Source: Ilumatobacteraceae bacterium
GTDB lineage: Bacteria; Actinomycetota; Acidimicrobiia; Acidimicrobiales; Ilumatobacteraceae
Assembly: GCA_025358075.1 (NCBI GenBank)
Contig: JANYKU010000046.1
Coordinates: forward strand, 1 to 64,000
Length of the DNA stretch: 64,000 nucleotides
Direction of reading: 5' to 3'
Both the position numbers and the translations under genes were made by a program. The notes under the pieces were generated by a model. The model saw only the letters and a list, made by a program, of their open reading frames with translations. It was not told where the DNA came from and made no database searches. Positions 1 through 8,974 of this stretch are shown here, one piece after another; the stretch's first letter is position 1, and each line of letters begins with the position of its first letter.

Positions 1-688
1 TCGCCGGAACGATCGTCATCACGAGGGCATCGATGTGGAACATCGGGAACGGGCAGTACAGCACGTCATCGCTGCGCAGCTCGAGGTTCTCGATCATCAA
101 CTGCGCCTGACGAACGGCGTACCGGTGCGACAGCACGCAACCCTTCGATGGCCCGGTAGTGCCCGACGTGAACAGGACCATCGACGGATCGATGACCTCG
201 TGAGCGGAGGGGATGATGGAAAAGTCGTCGGTGCAGAGCGCGGCATGATCGAGAACCGTTACGCCACTCAGCGCAGGCAACGCCGGCGCGGCGCCGACGA
301 CCACCAGCCGACGGAGGTGCACCAACCGGTCGGCCACCGCGGCGAGGTGTGGCACGAGCCCGGCTTCGACGACGAGCGTGTCGGCGCCGCTCGCGTTCAG
401 CGCGTGCACGAGCGATGGTCCCCGGAACGCCGTGTTCAACAACGTCGAGACCGCACCCAGCGTCGAGAGTGCCAGCCACGTGATCGCGAAGCTCGGACCA
501 TTCGACATCAGCACCGGCACGAGCTGACCTCGCCGAACCCCGAGATCTGCCAAGCCGTGAGCGAGACCGGTCGCCCGCCGACGCGCCTCCCCGTACGTCA
601 GGTCGCCCGATGAGAACCGCAGGAAGGTCGTTGCCGCACGGTCGTCGGCGCGGGCGTCGAGCAATCGATCGATGGTCGGCACATCCAT
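1..688 (-). CDS. AMP-dependent acyl-CoA synthetase/ligase, N-terminal part (runs off left edge)
   Basis: Reverse complement from ATG at 688 reads MDVPTIDRLLDARADDRAATTFLRFSSGDLTYGEARRRA...; contains the AMP-binding P-loop LFTSGTTGPSKGCVLSH. Absent from the ORF track because it is truncated by the window edge. Confidence 0.9.
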   Translation of the reverse strand, partial: MDVPTIDRLLDARADDRAATTFLRFSSGDLTYGEARRRATGLAHGLADLGVRRGQLVPVLMSNGPSFAITWLALSTLGAVSTLLNTAFRGPSLVHALNASGADTLVVEAGLVPHLAAVADRLVHLRRLVVVGAAPALPALSGVTVLDHAALCTDDFSIIPSAHEVIDPSMVLFTSGTTGPSKGCVLSHRYAVRQAQLMIENLELRSDDVLYCPFPMFHIDALVMTIVPA

Positions 689-716
689 GACGGTTCGTAT
701 TACTAGGTTGCGGACG

Positions 717-1484
717 ATGAATGACAACTTCGAGTACGACACGGTCCTCAGCGAGGTCGACGACGGCGGTGTTCGTACGATCACGCTCAATCGACCCGAG
801 CGGTTGAACGCGATGAACCGTCAGTTGATCGATGACGTGGCCCTCGCGTTCGGGGATGCTCAGCAGGATCCGTCGACGAAGGCGATCATCTTCACCGGCG
901 CCGGCCGGGCCTTCTGCGCCGGGGATGACCGCCGTGAACACGTGCAACCTGCAGACGAAGCCGAAGCCCGCGATCTCGTCGTTGCCATCCAACGGGCGAC
1001 CGAGGCGATCGTCTTCGGTCCGAAGCCCGTGGTTGGAGCGATCAATGGATGGGCCGTCGGCGGCGGCTTCGAGTGGGCGATCAACTGCGACTTCCCGATC
1101 TGGGCGGTCAGCGCCAAGGGGTTCTTCCCGGAGGTGTCGCTGAACATCTTCGTCACCGGCGCGGTCACGTCGTTGCTGCCGGCGATGGTGGGGCTGTTGA
1201 AGGCCCGCGAGATGCTGTTCCTCGGCGAGCGTTACGACGCCACCACGCTGTACACCTTGGGGGTGGCATGGCGAGTGGTGCCGGACGAGGAGCTGATGAC
1301 CGTCGCCCGTGACCTCGCCACTCGGCTGGCCGGGCTGCCTTCACTTGCCGCCGGCGCGATGAGGCGCGTGCTCAACCTCACGGCGTCGACCAACCTCGTC
1401 GAAGCACTGCGGCTCGAAACCGAGGCGACGGTCGCCGGCTTCCTCGACCCCGAGACCACCAGGCTCCTCAACGACTTCGGCTGA
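717..1484 (+). CDS. Enoyl-CoA hydratase/isomerase family protein
   Basis: Crotonase fold: LNRPERLNAMNRQL, FTGAGRAFCAGDD, AINGWAVGGGFEWA; start chosen at MNDNFEY. Confidence 0.9.
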   Translation: MNDNFEYDTVLSEVDDGGVRTITLNRPERLNAMNRQLIDDVALAFGDAQQDPSTKAIIFTGAGRAFCAGDDRREHVQPADEAEARDLVVAIQRATEAIVFGPKPVVGAINGWAVGGGFEWAINCDFPIWAVSAKGFFPEVSLNIFVTGAVTSLLPAMVGLLKAREMLFLGERYDATTLYTLGVAWRVVPDEELMTVARDLATRLAGLPSLAAGAMRRVLNLTASTNLVEALRLETEATVAGFLDPETTRLLNDFG

Positions 1485-2079
1485 GCGGGCGGGAGTCGAA
1501 CCCTGGGCCGAGCAGCCGTGCTGCCTCGGCCAGCCAGGTGCGCTCGACCCGCTGCTTCGTGACGCCTCGTGCCTTCATCGCCAGCAACGGTGCCAACCCG
1601 TCGAGTAGCGCGGCAAGCACGAACATGGTCTCGTCGGCGTCACCGGCCGCGAACTCGCCGGCCTGCTGCCCATCGCGGATCACCTTGCGCAACATCGCCC
1701 GCCACCGACGATCCATGCGATCACGCTCGGCGGCTGCCGCGGAGTCGCGCAACGCCAGCACACAGAGCTCCATCCACAACGACCAGTCGTAGTGGTGCAG
1801 CATCGCTTCGATCAGGATGCGCAGTTGCTCCGATGCCGACGCTGCCCGCTCGATTCGAACGGTGTAGCGATCATGGAACTCGACCTCGCGCAACGACAAC
1901 GCCTCGGCGAGCAACCCGTCCTTGCCGTCGAACCAGTACAGGATCGCCGCCGGGCTCGTGCCGGCAGCTTTGGCGATGTCGACGACCCGGGCGTTCGCGT
2001 AGCCGCGCTCCGACAGCACTTCGGCAGCAGCGGTCACGATCTGCGCTTTGCGAACGTGGTCGAGTCGAGGTCTAGGCAT
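1468..2079 (-). CDS. TetR/AcrR family transcriptional regulator
   Basis: N-terminal HTH: RKAQIVTAAAEVLSERGYANARVVDIAKAAGTSPAAILYWFDGKDGLL; 203 aa. Confidence 0.9.
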   Translation of the reverse strand: MPRPRLDHVRKAQIVTAAAEVLSERGYANARVVDIAKAAGTSPAAILYWFDGKDGLLAEALSLREVEFHDRYTVRIERAASASEQLRILIEAMLHHYDWSLWMELCVLALRDSAAAAERDRMDRRWRAMLRKVIRDGQQAGEFAAGDADETMFVLAALLDGLAPLLAMKARGVTKQRVERTWLAEAARLLGPGFDSRPLSRSR

Positions 2080-2080
2080 G

Positions 2081-2105
2081 GCTGAATCCTGAGTGTATAT
2101 TCAGC
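2081..2105. promoter_or_regulatory. Candidate TetR operator (inverted repeat) overlapping a -10 box
   Basis: GCTGAAT (2081-2087) N11 ATTCAGC (2099-2105), perfect 7-bp arms, in the 28-bp gap between divergent TetR and thioesterase starts; TATATT at 2096-2101. Confidence 0.65.
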
Positions 2106-2107
2106 TT

Positions 2108-2686
2108 ATGGGCGCGCAGAACACGCTGATCGACGACGAGGGTCGCATGCTGCAGCTTCCGGCGCGCTGGACGCCCGGCGATGTCGTGGCCGCGCCCCTC
2201 GACTTCTACCGAGGTGAAGTTCTGCGGGCCTGGGTCGACTACAACCACCACATGACCGAGGCGGCGTACATCACCGCCTTCGGTTGGGCAAGCGATGCAC
2301 TCTTTTCGTACATCGGCGACGACGAGGCGTACCGCGCCGGCGGGCACAGCTTCTACACGGTCGAGACGCACATCGCCTATCTCCGCGAAGCGGCGGAAGG
2401 CGCCCGGCTGCGGATCACCACGCGGGTCCTCGGAGTCGACCGCAAGCGGCTGCACATCTATCACGAGATGTTCCGCGGCAACAACGCTTCGCTGTTGGCC
2501 ACGACCGAGCAGATGCTGGTGCACGTCGACATGAACGCGGCGCGGTCGGCGGCAATCCTCCCCGAGGTGCGCGACGCACTCGATGCCATCGCGACCGCTC
2601 ATTCCCACCTTCCTCCGGCCGCACGCGCCGGCCACTTCAAACTGAACCCAATTCCCGGAAACCCAAATCACGGAGAAACGGAGTAA
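2108..2686 (+). CDS. Acyl-CoA thioesterase family protein (hotdog, 4-HBT/carnitine-type)
   Basis: WVDYNHHMTEAAYITAFGWASDALFSYIG...GHSFYTVETHIAYLREA; hotdog thioesterase pattern. ATG 2108 preferred over GTG 2093. Confidence 0.8.
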   Translation: MGAQNTLIDDEGRMLQLPARWTPGDVVAAPLDFYRGEVLRAWVDYNHHMTEAAYITAFGWASDALFSYIGDDEAYRAGGHSFYTVETHIAYLREAAEGARLRITTRVLGVDRKRLHIYHEMFRGNNASLLATTEQMLVHVDMNAARSAAILPEVRDALDAIATAHSHLPPAARAGHFKLNPIPGNPNHGETE

Positions 2687-2689
2687 CCC

Positions 2690-3850
2690 TTGGACTTCAC
2701 ACTCTCCGACGAGCAGCAGATGATCGTCGACACCGTTCGGTCGTTCACCGAGCGCGAGTTGTTCCCCCACGAGGCCCTCGTCGACAAGCTCGGCAAGGTG
2801 CCACCGGAGATCGCCGAGCAGATCAAGAAGCGCTCGATCGATGCCGGACTGTACGCCGCGAACATGCCCGCCGAACTGGGCGGTGGTGGACTCGACACCT
2901 TCGACGTGACCCTGGTCGACCGCGAGTTCGGCGCTGCCTCGTACGCGCTGCACTACATCGTTGCCCGACCGTCGAACATCCTGCGCGCCTGCACGGGTGA
3001 TCAGATCGACGAGTACCTCGTGCCGACGATCACGGGTGCCCGCGTCGACTGCCTGGCGATGAGCGAGCCCGACGCCGGCAGCGACGTGCGCGGCATGAAG
3101 TGCAGCGCGGTGCGCGACGGCGACGACTACGTGATCAACGGCACGAAGCACTTCATCAGCCATGCCGACATCGCCGACTACGTGATCCTGTTTGCGGCCA
3201 GTGGCGAAGAGCAGACCAGCCGCGGGCCGAAGAAGCTGATCACCGGCTTCCTCGTCGACTTCGACACGGCTGGTTGTGACGTGATCGATGGCTACAACTG
3301 CGTCTCCAACCGCGGCTACCACAACATGATCATCAACTTCGACGACTGCCGCGTGCCGGCATCGAAGATCCTCGGTGAGGAGCACCATGGCTTCGACGCC
3401 GCCAACGAATGGCTCGGCTCGACACGGTTGCAAGTCGCCGCGGTGTGCGTGGGCAGGGCCCGTCGAGCGCTCGGCATCGCCACGGAGTGGGCCGCCACCC
3501 GGGTGCAGTTCGGTCAGCAGATCGGCAAGTTCCAAGGTGTGTCGTTCAAACTGGCAGACATGCAAGCACGCCTCGACGCCGCTGAGCTCCTCACCTTGCG
3601 CGCTGCGTGGAACGACACGCAGGGAATCGCCACCGATTCCGACATGGCGATCGCCAAGGTGTTCTCCAGCGAGATGTGCCAGTTCGTCACCGACGAGGCC
3701 ATTCAGATCCTCGGTGGCATGGGGCTGATGGACGAACTGCCCCTTGAGCGGCTGTGGCGCGACACCCGCGTCGACCGCATCTGGGACGGCACCTCCGAGA
3801 TCCAACGGCACATCATCTCGCGCGCCATGCTCCGTCCGTTCGGAGGCTGA
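2690..3850 (+). CDS. Acyl-CoA dehydrogenase
   Basis: MDFTLSDEQQMIVDTVRSFTEREL, CLAMSEPDAGSD, Q-IQILGGMGLMDELPLERLWRDTRVDRIWDGTSEIQ; TTG start. Confidence 0.95.
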   Translation: MDFTLSDEQQMIVDTVRSFTERELFPHEALVDKLGKVPPEIAEQIKKRSIDAGLYAANMPAELGGGGLDTFDVTLVDREFGAASYALHYIVARPSNILRACTGDQIDEYLVPTITGARVDCLAMSEPDAGSDVRGMKCSAVRDGDDYVINGTKHFISHADIADYVILFAASGEEQTSRGPKKLITGFLVDFDTAGCDVIDGYNCVSNRGYHNMIINFDDCRVPASKILGEEHHGFDAANEWLGSTRLQVAAVCVGRARRALGIATEWAATRVQFGQQIGKFQGVSFKLADMQARLDAAELLTLRAAWNDTQGIATDSDMAIAKVFSSEMCQFVTDEAIQILGGMGLMDELPLERLWRDTRVDRIWDGTSEIQRHIISRAMLRPFGG

Positions 3851-3853
3851 TCC

Positions 3854-5872
3854 GTGACGAAACCTCCTCATGACCTGCACCGCCTACTCGCGCCGCGCTC
3901 GATCGCCGTCGTCGGCGGCGCACCCGCCGAGCGCGTCGTCAGCCAGTGCCTGAAGCTCGGATTCGGCGGGCCGATCTGGCCAGTGAACCCGAAGCGCGCA
4001 GAGCTCGCCGGTGTTGCCTGCGTGCCGAGCCTCGATGCGCTTCCCGCCGTTCCCGATGCGGTCTTCCTCGGGGTGAACCGGCACGCCACGGTCGAGGCGA
4101 TGGCGACGCTGCGATCGATCGGCGCCGGCGGTGCCGTGTGCTACGGGTCAGGGTTTGCCGAGACGGGAGACGCCGATCTGCAGCGGGATCTGCTCGATGC
4201 GGCCGGCGATCTGCCGTTCTTCGGACCGAACTGCTACGGCTTCGTCAACACCTTCGATCGTGTGGCGCTGTGGCCCGACGAGCACGGCATGGCCGCCCTC
4301 GACCGCGGCGTCGCCATCGTGTCCCAGAGCGGAAACGTCGCCGTCAATCTCACCTTCCAGCAACGCGGGGTACGGCTGGCAACGATCATCTCGGTCGGCA
4401 ACCAGGCGAGTGTCGGCATGGAGGATTGCGTCGAAGCATTTCTCGATGATCCACGAGTGACCGCGATCGGCTTGTTCCTCGAAGCGGTGCGCGACCCGCA
4501 ACACTTCGCAACGGTCGCGGCGCGGGCCCACGACCAAGGTGTCGCGATCGTGGCGCTGCAGACCGGCCGCTCGGCCACCGGGGCGGCGATCGCGGCGTCG
4601 CACACCGGGTCGATGTCGGGACGAGCTGCGGCCTACGACGCGTTGTTCGCCCGCTATGGCGTCGCCTCCGTCACGACTCCCGCAGAGATGCTGGAGACGT
4701 TGAAGCTGCTCGACAACGGTGGCCGGCTCGGCGGGCCGCGTGTTGTGTCGATGAGCTGCTCGGGTGGTGAGGCGTCGCTGGTCGCAGACCTGTCCGAGGG
4801 CAGTGCGTTGCGCTTCGAGCCGTTCAGCCCCGAGCAACAGCATCGCATCGAGTCGACCGTGACCGAGCTGGTCACCGTCAGCAACCCGTTCGACTACCAC
4901 ACGTTCATGTGGGGTGACCGGGCGGGCATGGCGAAGTGCTTCTCCGCTGTCATGGACGGGCCACAAGACATCACCATGCTCGTGCTCGACGCGCCACCGG
5001 GTCCCGACAACGACCCATCGTCGTGGGTCGACGCCGCCGATGCCTTGGCCGACGCGGCAGAGGTCACCGGTCGCCGGGCGGTGGTGGTGGCGACGATGGC
5101 CGAATGCCTCAACGAGCAGATGCGCAGCCACATGCTCGAACGCGGGTTGACCCCGTTGCTCGGGCTCGGTGAAGGTCTCGCCGCGCTCGAAGCGGCAAGC
5201 CGCGTCGGCGACCGCTGTGACGCACGCCATGCACCTGTCACCGAGCCGGGCGAGACCAGACTGATCGACGAAGCACAGGCCAAGGCGCGGCTGGCGGCAA
5301 TCACCATTCCGGTGCCGGCCGGAACGGTGACGACACGCGAGCAAGTCGTGTCGGTCGCCGCCGAGATCGGCTACCCGGTCACACTGAAGGCGCTGGGGCA
5401 GGAACACAAGAGCGAGACCGGCGCGGTACGGGTCGGGCTGGCCGACGGCGACGCCGTGATCGACGCGCTCAGTGCGATGCCGGCGTCCAACGCCTACCTC
5501 GTCGAAGCGACCGTGACCGACGTGGTCGCCGAGGTGCTCGTCGCCGTTCGCCGCGATCCGCCGATCGGGTGGCTGGTCACACTCGGCTTCGGCGGTGTGC
5601 TGACCGAGTTGTGGAGCGACGTGACTCACCTGCTGGCACCAGTGACCGCCGATCAGGTTCGCCAGGCGCTGTCGACGTTGCGCAGCTACCCGCTGCTCAC
5701 CGGCTTCCGTGGGCGCCCGACCGCCGACGTCGACGCCCTCGTCGCGCTCGTCGTCAGGCTGACCGACGAGCTCGTCGGCACCTCCGTCGTCGAAGTCGAG
5801 CTCAACCCGGTGCTGGTCGGGCGGCACGGAGCCGTCGCCGTCGATGCCCTGTGGTCGGAGGAGGCCAAGTGA
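3854..5872 (+). CDS. Acetyl/acyl-CoA ligase (ADP-forming), fused alpha-beta subunits
   Basis: CoA-binding N-terminus, catalytic SHTGSMSGR motif, C-terminal ATP-grasp (IPVPAGTVTTREQVVSVAAEIGYPVTLKALGQEHKSETGAV). Confidence 0.9.
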   Translation: MTKPPHDLHRLLAPRSIAVVGGAPAERVVSQCLKLGFGGPIWPVNPKRAELAGVACVPSLDALPAVPDAVFLGVNRHATVEAMATLRSIGAGGAVCYGSGFAETGDADLQRDLLDAAGDLPFFGPNCYGFVNTFDRVALWPDEHGMAALDRGVAIVSQSGNVAVNLTFQQRGVRLATIISVGNQASVGMEDCVEAFLDDPRVTAIGLFLEAVRDPQHFATVAARAHDQGVAIVALQTGRSATGAAIAASHTGSMSGRAAAYDALFARYGVASVTTPAEMLETLKLLDNGGRLGGPRVVSMSCSGGEASLVADLSEGSALRFEPFSPEQQHRIESTVTELVTVSNPFDYHTFMWGDRAGMAKCFSAVMDGPQDITMLVLDAPPGPDNDPSSWVDAADALADAAEVTGRRAVVVATMAECLNEQMRSHMLERGLTPLLGLGEGLAALEAASRVGDRCDARHAPVTEPGETRLIDEAQAKARLAAITIPVPAGTVTTREQVVSVAAEIGYPVTLKALGQEHKSETGAVRVGLADGDAVIDALSAMPASNAYLVEATVTDVVAEVLVAVRRDPPIGWLVTLGFGGVLTELWSDVTHLLAPVTADQVRQALSTLRSYPLLTGFRGRPTADVDALVALVVRLTDELVGTSVVEVELNPVLVGRHGAVAVDALWSEEAK

Positions 5873-6633
5873 CTGGATTCCGAGTCGAACTGCACGGTCA
5901 CACCGCCGTCGTCACCATCGATCGCCCGAAGGCCAACGCCATCGATGCCGCGACGAGCAAGGCGATGGGCGATGCCTTCGCCGAGCTCGACAACGATGCG
6001 GGCGTGCGGGCGATCATCCTGACCGGCGCCGGACCGAAGTTCTTCTCCGCGGGATGGGATCTCTCCGCCGATGAGGAGTTCGACAGCGACTACGGCGTCG
6101 GCGGGTTCGGAGGGTTTCCCGAATTGCCGAACCGCTGCACCCCGGTGATCGCCGCGGTCAATGGCATGGCTGTGGGGGGCGGGTTCGAAATCGCCGTTGC
6201 GGCCGACCTGATCGTCGCTGCCGATCACGCTCAGTTCTGGTTGCCCGAGCCGGCGATCGGAATCCTTCCCGATGCCGGCGCGGTCAAGTTGCCGCGTCTC
6301 CTGCCGTCGCACCTTGCCAGAGAGCTGCTGCTGACGGGGCGGCGAATGGATGCGGCGGAAGGTGCGCGATGGGGTCTCATCGCCCGCGTGACCGAGCCCG
6401 AGCAGTTGCTGCCGGCAGCGCACGAGCTCGCCGACGCGATCGCCAAGTCGGCGCCGCTCAGCATCGCTGCCCTCCTCGACATCGAACGACGGACGATGAA
6501 CCTGTCGACCAACGAAGCCATGGCCGCGCTGAAGTCGTTGGCCAGCTATCGACGGGCAATCGATTCAGAAGACGCAGCAGAAGGTCAGGTGGCGTTCGCC
6601 GAACGCCGCCCGCCTACCTGGCAGGGTCGCTGA
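5869..6633 (+). CDS. Enoyl-CoA hydratase/isomerase family protein
   Basis: GTG at 5869 overlaps the preceding stop; ILTGAGPKFFSAGWDLS, AAVNGMAVGGGFEIAVAADLIVA. Confidence 0.9.
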   Translation: MTGFRVELHGHTAVVTIDRPKANAIDAATSKAMGDAFAELDNDAGVRAIILTGAGPKFFSAGWDLSADEEFDSDYGVGGFGGFPELPNRCTPVIAAVNGMAVGGGFEIAVAADLIVAADHAQFWLPEPAIGILPDAGAVKLPRLLPSHLARELLLTGRRMDAAEGARWGLIARVTEPEQLLPAAHELADAIAKSAPLSIAALLDIERRTMNLSTNEAMAALKSLASYRRAIDSEDAAEGQVAFAERRPPTWQGR

Positions 6634-7855
6634 CAGCGGGCAGCGACACCGGGACGATCGCCCCCGCCCGCCGCTGCCACGGAGCCATCACAGCCAGCCC
6701 GGTAGCGAGCAGGATTCCGGAGCCGGCTGTCGTCCAGCGCAACCCGATGGCATCGGCGATCTGCCCCTGGATCAACGAACCGACCGGGAACATGAGGCCG
6801 AGCACCAAGAAGTTGACGGCCAGGACCCGGCCGCGCATCGCGTCGGGCGCCGCCTGCTGCGTGGTGCTGGCGAACGACGTGAACGCGTAGCCGTAGCAGA
6901 GCCCGATCAACATCAACGTCACCGCCGACAGCCACACACGCGGCGCGACCGCATAGGCGACCAACGCCGGGCACAAGGCCGTGACCGCAGCGAACATCAC
7001 GGTGCTGACACCAAACCGCTTGGTGATCGAACCCAACGTGAATGCGGCCGTGACCGCGCCCACGCCTTGCGCAGTGACGAGCACCGAGGTAGTCGTTGCG
7101 CCGCCATGCAAGACGGTGGTCGCCATCTGTGACACGAAGGCGATGAACGGCGAGGCGATCCCAATGGTCAGCAGCATCACGACCAACATGCGCCGCATCG
7201 CCGCGTTGGCTCGGGCGAAACGCAGTCCGTCGGCGAGGGCGCGGAAGACCTTCCGCCGATCACCGACGCGACGCGGCACCTTGACGAGCATCACCGCAAC
7301 GATCACGGCGAAGAAGCTGATGGCGTTGCACCACAGTGCGGTGCCGATGCCACCGATCGAGATCGCCACCGCTGCCAGCGCCGGCCCGACGATCCTGCCC
7401 AGGTTCCATTGGGCGTTGGAGAGACCGATCGCGGCGACGAGATGCTCACGCGGAACCAGATCGGGCAGCGTCGACTGGAACGAGGGGAAGGTGAATGCGC
7501 CGATGCAACCGGCGACGAAGCTCAGCCCGGCAATGCCGAGTGGCGTCGACGTTCCGCCGCCGACCCAGACCGCCAGGATCGCGGCGACGATCGCCGACAG
7601 TGCGCTGCCGATCGCCAGGATTCTTCGCCTGCTCCAACGGTCGGCCATCGCCGAACCGATCGGGCCGAGAATACCGTTCGGGAGGAAGCTGGCGGCACCG
7701 ACCAACGCCGACCACGACGGCTTTCCCGTCGTGTGGGCGACGTAGTAGCTCAGGGCGACGGCCTCCATCCACGTGCCGATGTTGGAGAGCAGTGCCCCCG
7801 TCCACATCAACCTGAAGTTGCGCGCCCGGAATGGAGCGAGAGACGCCGAGGCCAT
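6614..7855 (-). CDS. MFS transporter (EntS/MFS_3-like)
   Basis: APFRARNFRLMWTGALLSNIGTWMEAVALSYYVAHTTGKPSWSALVGAASFLPN; 12-TM-like pattern, 413 aa. Confidence 0.88.
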   Translation of the reverse strand: MASASLAPFRARNFRLMWTGALLSNIGTWMEAVALSYYVAHTTGKPSWSALVGAASFLPNGILGPIGSAMADRWSRRRILAIGSALSAIVAAILAVWVGGGTSTPLGIAGLSFVAGCIGAFTFPSFQSTLPDLVPREHLVAAIGLSNAQWNLGRIVGPALAAVAISIGGIGTALWCNAISFFAVIVAVMLVKVPRRVGDRRKVFRALADGLRFARANAAMRRMLVVMLLTIGIASPFIAFVSQMATTVLHGGATTTSVLVTAQGVGAVTAAFTLGSITKRFGVSTVMFAAVTALCPALVAYAVAPRVWLSAVTLMLIGLCYGYAFTSFASTTQQAAPDAMRGRVLAVNFLVLGLMFPVGSLIQGQIADAIGLRWTTAGSGILLATGLAVMAPWQRRAGAIVPVSLPAVSDPAR

Positions 7856-7866
7856 GCTGGACCGAC

Positions 7867-7878
7867 GTTACCGGTAAC
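7867..7878. promoter_or_regulatory. Perfect 12-bp palindrome GTTACCGGTAAC, candidate operator upstream of the MFS gene
   Basis: GTTACCGGTAAC read directly, 12 bp upstream of the MFS ATG (7855). Confidence 0.4.
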
Positions 7879-7945
7879 ATGGCAGACGGCGAGGCGGCCC
7901 GACGCAAAGGCCTGCCTTCGTGTCGGTTGAGCAGTCTGGAAACGC

Positions 7946-8974
7946 ATGCCGACAGAACTGGCCGATTCGATCGCCGACGACAGCACCTTGCCGCTGTTCG
8001 CCGTGCCCGCCGAAATCCGCCAATGGGGTGCGCGCCTACGACTTGCCGACCGCAACGCAGTACGAGCAACGATGATGCTGATCGAGACGGTCGTGCTGTA
8101 CGTCGCCCTGATCGTGGTTGGTGAGACGATCGACCGTTGGTGGGGTTGGGTCATCGCCTGGATCGGGCTGATGATCTGCATGATGCGCGTCGACGCCGTT
8201 CACCACGAGGCCGTGCACCGCAGCCTCTACGTACACCGCCTGCCGAACGACATCATCGGCTGCCTCGCGGGAGCCATCGAAGGCTTTCACGGACCCACCT
8301 ATCGATGCTTCCACCTCACCCACCATGCGCTCACCCGACGCGACGACGCCCTTGCCGACCCGGAGGGTTTCTACGACGAAGTGCTCACTCGCCCGCATTC
8401 GATCGGTCGGCTGCGAGTCGGGGCCCGGGGTGTGCTGATCGTCGGGATGCTGATCGGCGGAGTGTCCTTCGCTTTGCAACTCGTCGCCAGTGCGGTGTCG
8501 ACGCTGCTCGGAAGGCCGCCCAAGTTCGTGGGCGGTGCATCTCTCGAACGTCACGTGCGGCGATGGGGATTCCTGCCATTCGCGATCTGGACGTTTGCCA
8601 TCGCCGCGGCGATCGTCACCGGACACCTCGACCATCTGCTGCGCTGGTGGCTGGTGCCGATGGCATTGTTTCTGTGCGGCCCCTACACCTTCTTCGCGCT
8701 GCCCGAGCACTACGCCGCGCCACACAACGACCCGATGGTGACCTCGACCGGGTCCGTGCGTTCGAACCCCTTTTACCGATGGTTGACCCTCGACGGCAAC
8801 TTCCATCTCGCCCACCACGTGTTCCCCAACGCGTCATGGTGGCGACTCAACGACGCCGACGCGCAGCTGCGTAGGGTCACCAATCTTCGGTACACGGGAT
8901 ACATCGCCTTCTACCGATCGGTGTGGCGCGACCTGACGCCCAAAACCCTGATGGCCAAAACCCCTGGCGGCTAG
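7946..8974 (+). CDS. Fatty acid desaturase family protein
   Basis: His boxes HHEAVH, HLTHHALT, HLAHHVFP in a membrane protein. Confidence 0.88.
   Translation: MPTELADSIADDSTLPLFAVPAEIRQWGARLRLADRNAVRATMMLIETVVLYVALIVVGETIDRWWGWVIAWIGLMICMMRVDAVHHEAVHRSLYVHRLPNDIIGCLAGAIEGFHGPTYRCFHLTHHALTRRDDALADPEGFYDEVLTRPHSIGRLRVGARGVLIVGMLIGGVSFALQLVASAVSTLLGRPPKFVGGASLERHVRRWGFLPFAIWTFAIAAAIVTGHLDHLLRWWLVPMALFLCGPYTFFALPEHYAAPHNDPMVTSTGSVRSNPFYRWLTLDGNFHLAHHVFPNASWWRLNDADAQLRRVTNLRYTGYIAFYRSVWRDLTPKTLMAKTPGG

Noticed and set aside
66-992. 308-aa minus-strand ORF
   Set aside because: Alternative frame over the AMP-ligase, extending antisense into the enoyl-CoA hydratase; the true minus-strand gene starts at 688.
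2072-3880. 602-aa minus-strand ORF
   Set aside because: Antisense to the thioesterase and acyl-CoA dehydrogenase genes.
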